Positions 6,756 to 10,966 of a stretch of DNA of 10,966 nt are shown piece by piece; the first letter of the stretch is position 1; every line of letters begins with the position of its first letter. The position numbers were made by a program, and so were the translations under genes. The DNA is from Lachnospiraceae bacterium UBA7481 (GTDB lineage Bacteria > Bacillota > Clostridia > Lachnospirales > Lachnospiraceae). The notes beneath the pieces were generated by a model. The model did no database searches, was not told where the DNA came from, and saw nothing but the letters and a program-made list of their open reading frames with translations. Location: positions 42,288 through 53,253 of the forward strand of contig DLOP01000037.1 in the NCBI GenBank assembly GCA_002478505.1, read 5' to 3'.

Positions 6756-7379
6756 TCACAAAAGCAAACGCCGTTCTTCGGCAACGGTAATCGGCGAGGA
6801 GTGACCGGACAGAAGAATAGTATCATCCGGCAAAGAAAGAATCTTGCTTACGATAGATTCTTCCAACTCGGCACGGTTTCCTCCGGGGAAATTCGTCAGT
6901 CCGGCACCATGCTCGTAAAGGGTATCTCCAACAAATGCGGCACTGTCCGCCTGTGAATAAAATGTGACAGAGCCGGGGGTATGCCCGGGGGTATGGATCA
7001 CTTTGAGAGTGAAGCTTGAATTTGCCTTCAAACGTATTATTTCGCCATCATAAAGTTCCTCATAGTGGGGCACTGTTATCGGTGCGCCTGAGTTTGCGCT
7101 CAGGTTAAGCCGGGTGTCAGTGAGATAGCGCGCATCTGCCGGATATATATAAATAGGTGCGGCAAATTTCTCGCGAAGAATTTCAGCCGCGCCAAAATGG
7201 TCGAAATGACCGTGGGTGAGAAGGATTTTTTCAATATGCCAACCGTTTCTCACTACTGCATCGTAAATAAGACCAGCTTGTGCGCCCGGATCAATTATAT
7301 ACCCGCTTTTGGAATGGTCATCGATATAAAAATAGCAGTTTTCGGCAAAGACGCCTTGAACAGTCAATTCCCTTATCAT
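6756..7379 (-). CDS. Metallo-beta-lactamase fold hydrolase, glyoxalase II-like (YcbL type)
   Basis: A 207-residue cytoplasmic hydrolase with the binuclear metal site of the MBL fold: THGHFDH (His56, His58, Asp60, His61), HTPGHTPGS (His133), GDT (Asp152) and SGH (His193). The size is that of the short YcbL-like hydroxyacylglutathione hydrolase relatives, which lack the long C-terminal glutathione-binding domain of true GloB. The natural substrate is therefore uncertain: a thioester of a low-molecular-weight thiol is likely by family, but glutathione is not expected in most anaerobic Bacteroidota. It is the last gene of the MarR-FrnE-MBL unit, 29 bases after frnE, with no Shine-Dalgarno and an A-rich leader. 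It converges on DUF488. Confidence 0.9.
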   Translation of the reverse strand: MIRELTVQGVFAENCYFYIDDHSKSGYIIDPGAQAGLIYDAVVRNGWHIEKILLTHGHFDHFGAAEILREKFAAPIYIYPADARYLTDTRLNLSANSGAPITVPHYEELYDGEIIRLKANSSFTLKVIHTPGHTPGSVTFYSQADSAAFVGDTLYEHGAGLTNFPGGNRAELEESIVSKILSLPDDTILLSGHSSPITVAEERRLLL

Positions 7380-7408
7380 ATTTGCTATGCTTTAATTGAT
7401 GTTTTTTA

Positions 7409-8137
7409 TTAAAGAAGCACACATCCGTCCGGTCCACATGCATGCGGACGCTCGCCACTCTGAGCGGGCTGGCTTTCACGCTGCTTTTTCAACTCACGCT
7501 CAAGTACTGATTTGAAGCCCTCGGTTGACATTGCGCCCGGAACAGCAAACCCACCGTTAAAGAGCAAGTATGGCACTCCATGGACACCCCGCATTGCGGC
7601 ATCACGCTCGTCAAAGCGTACTTCATCATCATACATATCTGATTCAAGCACATCTTTCACTTCCTTCTCATCCATGCCCACAGACATTGCCTTATCAAGG
7701 AGAACTTTATGGTCGGAAAGCACGAGGTTTTCAGTAAAATAAGCGGCAAACAGAGCCTCGTTGAGCTTCTCCACAGTTTCCTTGCCGTATTTCGCTTCTG
7801 CAAGTTTCATCAGGCGATGGGCGTCGCGCGTATTTGAGTACCTTGTAGTCTTATACCTGAAATCGATTCCAATCTCCCTGCCAAGCTCTGAAATGTGCTC
7901 AATCTGCGCTTCGGCTTCTGGAATGGACAGGCGGTACTTCATTGCAAAACGCTCAGGTGTGGTGGTGGTAACATCCTTGGGTGCAGTCGGATCAAGTTCA
8001 AAAGCGCGGTAATCAATCCGCACCTTGTCCTGCAAGCCGAGTTCTGCAATTGCATGTTGCAAACGAGTTTCACCGATATAGCAGTAGGGACACGCGAAGT
8101 CAGACCAGATTGTTAATGTCATTACATTTTTATCCAT
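7409..8137 (-). CDS. DsbA-family thiol oxidoreductase, FrnE-like
   Basis: A 242-residue thioredoxin-fold protein with an inserted helical domain. The active site CPYC (Cys16-Cys19) follows TIWSDFA near the N-terminus. FELDP (about 46-50), GVHGVPYLLFNG with the cis-Pro loop (about 185-196) and the SYERF-like region identify the FrnE/2-hydroxychromene isomerase branch. There is no signal peptide, so it acts in the cytoplasm, unlike classical DsbA. The tail ends HACGPDGC (Cys234 and Cys239), a second CX4C pair similar to the one described in Deinococcus FrnE, proposed to exchange disulfides with the CXXC. The start at 8137 follows the marR stop by 12 bases; an AAAGGA lies upstream. A second ATG five codons in (8122) is also possible. 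The neighbours suggest a role in thiol or electrophile stress (inference). Confidence 0.9.
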   Translation of the reverse strand: MDKNVMTLTIWSDFACPYCYIGETRLQHAIAELGLQDKVRIDYRAFELDPTAPKDVTTTTPERFAMKYRLSIPEAEAQIEHISELGREIGIDFRYKTTRYSNTRDAHRLMKLAEAKYGKETVEKLNEALFAAYFTENLVLSDHKVLLDKAMSVGMDEKEVKDVLESDMYDDEVRFDERDAAMRGVHGVPYLLFNGGFAVPGAMSTEGFKSVLERELKKQRESQPAQSGERPHACGPDGCVLL

Positions 8138-8149
8138 GATTTTATCCTT

Positions 8150-8584
8150 TTATTGTTTATTGATTATTTTGTCTAATATTTCCATGAGAATTGAAAGCTC
8201 CTCATCAGTAAGCATTCCGGTAAGAGCCTTATGCCGCTCTTTTGCCACGGCTATTACCGCTGGCTCAATTGCCCTCCCCTCTTCAGCGACAAACACTTTT
8301 ACACATTTGCGGCTCACCGGCTCTGTTCTCACCAACCCTTTTTTCTGCATCGCGGTCACGCACCGGCTTATAGAAGCCTTGTCCTTGCCTATAAGTTCTG
8401 CAATCTCGCATTGCTGCATTCCGTCAGTGCTGTACAGCGCACGCAGGAGTATATATTCAGGGACAGACAGGTCGAGACCTGCATTTGCCAACGCTTCGGC
8501 GAGTTCACCATATAGCACCTGGAAGGCGGTTCCAAAGCGGCAGCCCAAATTGGGCATCTGATATATTTTGCTTTTATTCATCAT
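8150..8584 (-). CDS. MarR-family transcriptional regulator
   Basis: A 144-residue winged-helix regulator. The recognition unit is at about residues 58-88 (QCEIAELIGKDKASISR, then MQKKGLVRTE) with the wing at 89-104, flanked by N- and C-terminal dimerisation helices: normal MarR architecture and length. The frame is open up to 8680, but the longer start would overlap the terminator of the upstream dehydrogenase gene and the palindromic operator. The ATG-ATG at 8584/8581 is therefore preferred. Four Cys (15, 59, 75, 94) include two in the DNA-binding region, leaving thiol-based sensing possible but unproven. It heads a tight unit with frnE (12-bp gap) and the MBL hydrolase, and the palindrome just upstream suggests autorepression. 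Confidence 0.88.
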   Translation of the reverse strand: MMNKSKIYQMPNLGCRFGTAFQVLYGELAEALANAGLDLSVPEYILLRALYSTDGMQQCEIAELIGKDKASISRCVTAMQKKGLVRTEPVSRKCVKVFVAEEGRAIEPAVIAVAKERHKALTGMLTDEELSILMEILDKIINKQ

Positions 8585-8608
8585 AGTATCTAATAAACAA
8601 ACCAGCCC

Positions 8609-8636
8609 TAAAATAGTTGACACATCAACCATTTTA
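8609..8636. promoter_or_regulatory. Palindromic operator upstream of marR
   Basis: A 28-base inverted repeat: left arm TAAAATAGTTGA (8609-8620), 4-base centre CACA, right arm TCAACCATTTTA (8625-8636), with 11 of 12 positions paired. It begins 25 bases upstream of the marR ATG. MarR dimers typically bind such palindromes over their own promoters. On the minus strand a TTGA inside it sits 19 bases before CTGGTTTG, a weak promoter match, so binding would block transcription of marR-frnE-MBL. Confidence 0.65.
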
Positions 8637-8640
8637 ACAT

Positions 8641-8677
8641 AACAAAACTCCCTGCACGCATTGAAGCGGACAGGGAG
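8641..8677 (-). terminator. Rho-independent terminator after the alcohol dehydrogenase gene
   Basis: On the minus strand CTCCCTG (8677-8671) pairs with CAGGGAG (8654-8648), a 7-bp stem with possible CGC/GCG pairing inside the loop, followed directly by TTTTGTT. It lies 21 bases after the dehydrogenase stop and ends just before the marR operator, so the acetyltransferase-dehydrogenase transcript and the marR operon are probably separate. Confidence 0.7.
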
Positions 8678-8698
8678 CATTGTCGTTAACAGCTGTAG

Positions 8699-9871
8699 TT
8701 ACAGGCTGTTGCGGAGGATTGTTATTACCTCATCGCGGGTAAGCTTGTGATAACCGGCATCAAAAATGATTGTTGCGTCTGCGATAGCCTCAAGCATATC
8801 GGGAGTTACGCCAAGCGATGTTATTTCTGAGGCAGCGCCAATCTCCTTGATCCAAGCGGCAAGTGCATCAATGCCCTCTGATGCAAGTTGCTCGTCAGTC
8901 TTGCCTTCTGCGGGGATTCCCCATACCACATGTGCGAAGCGGGCAAAACGCTTGATGCCGTACTTCATCACAAAACGGTAGTATGCAACCGAAATGCCGG
9001 AAAGAGTCATGCCATGCGTTGCATTGGTGTTTGCTCCGATAGCGTGACCAATCATGTGTACCATCCAGTCCTGTACCTTGCCTTCACCGATAAGGGTGTT
9101 GAGCGCCCATGTTGAGGACCACATGAGGTTTGAGCGCGCCTCGTAGTTCTCAGGGTCTTTAACGGCAACGCGGCTTGATTCAATAACAGAGCGCATGAGA
9201 CCTTCCGCAAGGTAATCTGAAGTGCTGTCATCATCGCCTGAGAAATATTGCTCCATGATGTGGCTCATGGTGTCGAAGATGCCCGCTACCATCTGCCTCT
9301 GCGGGAGCGAGAATGTGTACCGCGGATTGAGGACAGCAAATTTTGGCATAACTTCTTCACCGAACACTTTGCCGATTTTCAAATTTGCGGCATGGTTTGT
9401 AATTACAGAGCCACCGTTCATTTCCGACCCGGTACCAGCCATTGTGAGGACCGCTCCCACCGGAATAATCCTTTCCCCGGGCTTCGGGTCATCCTGCTTG
9501 ACCCAGAAGCGTTCCCAAGCATCGCCGTCATACCATGCGGACACGCTTACAGCTTTTGAGTAGTCGATGGTTGAACCTCCGCCAACTGCAAGAATGAAAT
9601 CGACATTGTTTTCACGCGCTACCTTGCGCCCTTCGTTCAGTTTGTCAACTGTCGGGTTTGACATCACTCCGGGAAGCTCGACAATCTCCTTGCCGGCGGC
9701 ATTTAAAGCGGCAATGACATCGTCGTACACGCCATTACGCTTGATTGAACCGCCGCCATAGGTCAGCAGCACTTTTTTTCCGAAGCCTTTGAGAGCTTCG
9801 GTGAGATTTTTTTGAGCCTCATCTCCGAAATACAATTTCGTGGGATTGGCATAAACGAAATTTCCTAACAT
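8699..9871 (-). CDS. Iron-containing alcohol dehydrogenase (YqhD/BdhA-like, probably NADPH-dependent)
   Basis: A 390-residue group III alcohol dehydrogenase, probably working as an aldehyde reductase in the cytoplasm. The N-terminal half holds the nucleotide-binding region with GGGS at 97-100 (AVGGGSTIDYSK) and AGTGSEMN (145-152). The C-terminal half has the metal ligands Asp200, His204, His272 and His286, with the same spacing as in E. coli YqhD (D194, H198, H267, H281). The opening NFVYANPTKLYFG and the length also fit the butanol dehydrogenase/YqhD subgroup. Cofactor preference for NADPH is by family only. The start at 9871 has an A-rich leader without Shine-Dalgarno. The gene follows the acetyltransferase by 24 bases, so co-transcription is likely, and it ends at a clear terminator. 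Its frame and key residues are intact. Confidence 0.95.
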   Translation of the reverse strand: MLGNFVYANPTKLYFGDEAQKNLTEALKGFGKKVLLTYGGGSIKRNGVYDDVIAALNAAGKEIVELPGVMSNPTVDKLNEGRKVARENNVDFILAVGGGSTIDYSKAVSVSAWYDGDAWERFWVKQDDPKPGERIIPVGAVLTMAGTGSEMNGGSVITNHAANLKIGKVFGEEVMPKFAVLNPRYTFSLPQRQMVAGIFDTMSHIMEQYFSGDDDSTSDYLAEGLMRSVIESSRVAVKDPENYEARSNLMWSSTWALNTLIGEGKVQDWMVHMIGHAIGANTNATHGMTLSGISVAYYRFVMKYGIKRFARFAHVVWGIPAEGKTDEQLASEGIDALAAWIKEIGAASEITSLGVTPDMLEAIADATIIFDAGYHKLTRDEVITILRNSL

Positions 9872-9895
9872 TTTTATTATTGTTTTAAAGTTTTG

Positions 9896-10462
9896 TCATT
9901 CTATAGCCTTTATAACTTTTGCCGGGATTCCGCCGACAACAGTGCGCGGCGGCACATCCTTGTTGACAACCGCTCCTGCTGCGATTATCGCGCCCTCCCC
10001 TATCGTGACTCCCTGAAGGATTGTGACATTTGCACCAATCCACACTTTGTCTCCTATTTTTACCGGAGCAGCTGTCATGTCAGCACGGCGGTCGGGCTCC
10101 ATAACATGGTTGAGTGTTGCAATAACGCAATTGTGACCGACAAGCACGTCATCGCCAATGGTTATTCCACCCTGGTCCTGAAATTTGCATCCGGCATTTA
10201 TGAACACTCGTTTGCCTATGCGGATATTCTTGCCGCAGTCGGTGTAAAACGGAGGGAACAGACCGAAACTGCTGTGAATCTCAGTGCCGGTAAGCTCCGA
10301 CATGAGAGCCACAATCTCATCATGGGTATGGTATGCATTGTTAATCTGCATGGTTATGCGAATTGCCTCCTGGCTGAGTTCATGCATCTTCTTATGGGCG
10401 GAAGAGCCAGCTGTGATAACTTCGCCGGACTCCATGAGTGCTATAAAATCTTTTGTCGTCAT
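9896..10462 (-). CDS. Maltose/galactoside-type O-acetyltransferase, left-handed beta-helix
   Basis: A 188-residue acetyl-CoA-dependent sugar O-acetyltransferase of the LacA/Maa/NodL family. The N-terminal helical 'maltose acetyltransferase' segment (about 1-60) is followed by hexapeptide repeats forming the left-handed beta-helix (about 75-180): IRIGKRVFINAG, ITIGDDVLVGHN, VKIGDKVWIGANVTI and VTIGEGAIIAAGAVV. The catalytic His is His119 in NHVMEP, and the usual GGIPAKVI closes the protein. The frame continues upstream to a TTG at 10489, but that TTG lies inside the likely -7 promoter box, so the ATG at 10462 is chosen; it also gives the usual family N-terminus. The acceptor sugar cannot be read from sequence. 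It is the first gene of a two-gene unit with the dehydrogenase. Confidence 0.93.
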   Translation of the reverse strand: MTTKDFIALMESGEVITAGSSAHKKMHELSQEAIRITMQINNAYHTHDEIVALMSELTGTEIHSSFGLFPPFYTDCGKNIRIGKRVFINAGCKFQDQGGITIGDDVLVGHNCVIATLNHVMEPDRRADMTAAPVKIGDKVWIGANVTILQGVTIGEGAIIAAGAVVNKDVPPRTVVGGIPAKVIKAIE

Positions 10463-10486
10463 ATCTATAAAACAATTTGAGCCATG

Positions 10487-10494
10487 CAAAGTTA
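10487..10494 (-). promoter_or_regulatory. Bacteroidota -7 promoter element upstream of the acetyltransferase gene
   Basis: On the minus strand TAACTTTG is a full match to TAnnTTTG. Transcription would start about 6 bases downstream, leaving a leader of about 20 bases before the ATG at 10462. A clear TTG at the -33 position with 19-21 base spacing is not seen, which lowers confidence. Its position argues against the upstream TTG start. Confidence 0.45.
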
Positions 10495-10558
10495 ACTTTG
10501 GATTGATGCTAAATCAGCCCAAAATTGCTGAGATATTGACCATAATTGCAGATGATGC

Positions 10559-10966
10559 CTAAAGCGATGCAAGAATCATTGAATTTGCCTTGTCGACCAC
10601 AGACACATCCATGCTTGCAAGGTAAATCCTCGTAATGCTTTCGGAGCAGTGTCCCATGCCTTCGCTTATCACGCTGACGGGCACTCCTTTGGTTCGTGCC
10701 GCCGTTGCCCAACTATGCCGCGCAACATAAAGCGTGAGCGGAGTGCGGATGCCGACAAGTGCCGCCACAAGTTTAAGGTTGTAGTTGATATTGGATGCGG
10801 CATTGCGGTAGATGCATCTTTCATTAAAGCCGGTGCGGGTGATAATAGGCAGAAGATACGCAGTGTTGTTGCACGGATATTTGTTTACAATCGCCTGCAT
10901 GTCGCTGGTTCACTCAATTGTCAGGGTCTTTCCGGTCTTGCGGCGGCGATATTTGATGCGTCCGTT
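10559..10966 (-). pseudogene. Tyrosine integrase C-terminus, interrupted by an in-frame TGA, cut by window edge
   Basis: On the minus strand the frame runs in from the window edge as NGRIKYRRRKTGKTLTIE, meets TGA at 10912-10910, and continues as TSDMQAIVNKYP to a TAG at 10559. The two pieces join in one frame with no indel and match the Bacteroidota phage/transposon integrase family. Catalytic landmarks are ARHSWAT (the second Arg box), MGHCSES (His box) and the nucleophile Tyr in TRIYLAS. The first Arg box lies upstream, outside the window. The TGA falls where a sense codon, plausibly Trp, is expected. Translation could restart at the ATG at 10900, but the fragment of 113 residues would lack the first catalytic Arg. 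It is therefore probably inactive unless the stop is a sequence error. It may mark the edge of an integrated element; no att site was found. Confidence 0.8.

Noticed and set aside
6771..6787. CCGTT/AACGG hairpin near the MBL gene 3' end as a terminator
   Set aside because: The stem is only 5 bp, lies within the coding region and has no T-tract.
8585..8680. 32-residue longer start of the MarR protein
   Set aside because: It would run through the terminator of the dehydrogenase gene and the palindromic operator; MarR length and fold are complete from 8584.
9893..10480. 195-codon plus-strand frame opposite the acetyltransferase
   Set aside because: It is an antisense shadow of the hexapeptide-repeat gene, with no start signal and no recognisable family.
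5906..10966. Recoding of TGA as Trp in the right-hand genome
   Set aside because: TGG is used for Trp in intact genes (for example the dehydrogenase), and TGA ends the MBL and acetyltransferase genes. Two TGA codons in decayed genes are better explained as mutations.

Overview
The window falls into two parts that look as if they come from different bacterial phyla. Positions 1 to about 3065 read like a Clostridia (Lachnospiraceae-type) genome. They carry the homodimeric glycyl-tRNA synthetase gene, a terminator, and the first half of pyruvate phosphate dikinase (ppdK). Both genes have strong Shine-Dalgarno sites, and Arg codons include many AGA/AGG. From about 3172 to the end, the sequence reads like Bacteroidota (Bacteroidales, plausibly Muribaculaceae). 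There Arg is CGC/CGT, Asp mostly GAC and Leu rich in CTC. Starts have A/T-rich leaders with little or no Shine-Dalgarno, promoters resemble TTG-N19-TAnnTTTG, and the families present (XRE-DUF1016 pair, tyrosine integrase of Bacteroidota type) are common in that phylum. The switch happens inside ppdK, within about 100 bp around the codon for the catalytic His455, with the reading frame kept. A misassembled metagenomic contig joined through a conserved segment is the simplest explanation. Inter-phylum homologous recombination is the exciting but less likely alternative.

Layout: glyS (+), terminator, ppdK (+, chimeric), strong hairpin terminator, then a 377-bp stretch with one unplaced short reading frame. 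Next on the minus strand is a two-gene unit: a broken XRE-type helix-turn-helix gene (5906-6116) directly followed, 2 bases later, by an intact DUF1016/YhcG-like PDDEXK nuclease gene. An AT-rich spacer leads to a DUF488 (YeaO-like) gene on the plus strand, which converges on a long minus-strand block. In transcription order that block is a tyrosine integrase remnant (10966-10559), a maltose/galactoside-type O-acetyltransferase, an iron-dependent alcohol dehydrogenase of the YqhD/BdhA type, a terminator, a palindromic operator, a MarR regulator, a FrnE-like DsbA-family thiol oxidoreductase and a glyoxalase-II-like metallo-beta-lactamase hydrolase.

Function: glyS and ppdK are housekeeping (translation; pyruvate/PEP interconversion). 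The MarR-FrnE-MBL genes are packed with 12 and 29 bp gaps behind one palindrome and look like a single autoregulated operon. Together with the adjacent aldehyde/alcohol reductase, they suggest a thiol or reactive-aldehyde stress cluster (inference). The XRE pseudogene and the interrupted integrase are the two decayed genes. Each has an in-frame TGA at a place where the family would be expected to have Trp or another sense residue. I found no rRNA, tRNA, CRISPR array or complete insertion sequence.
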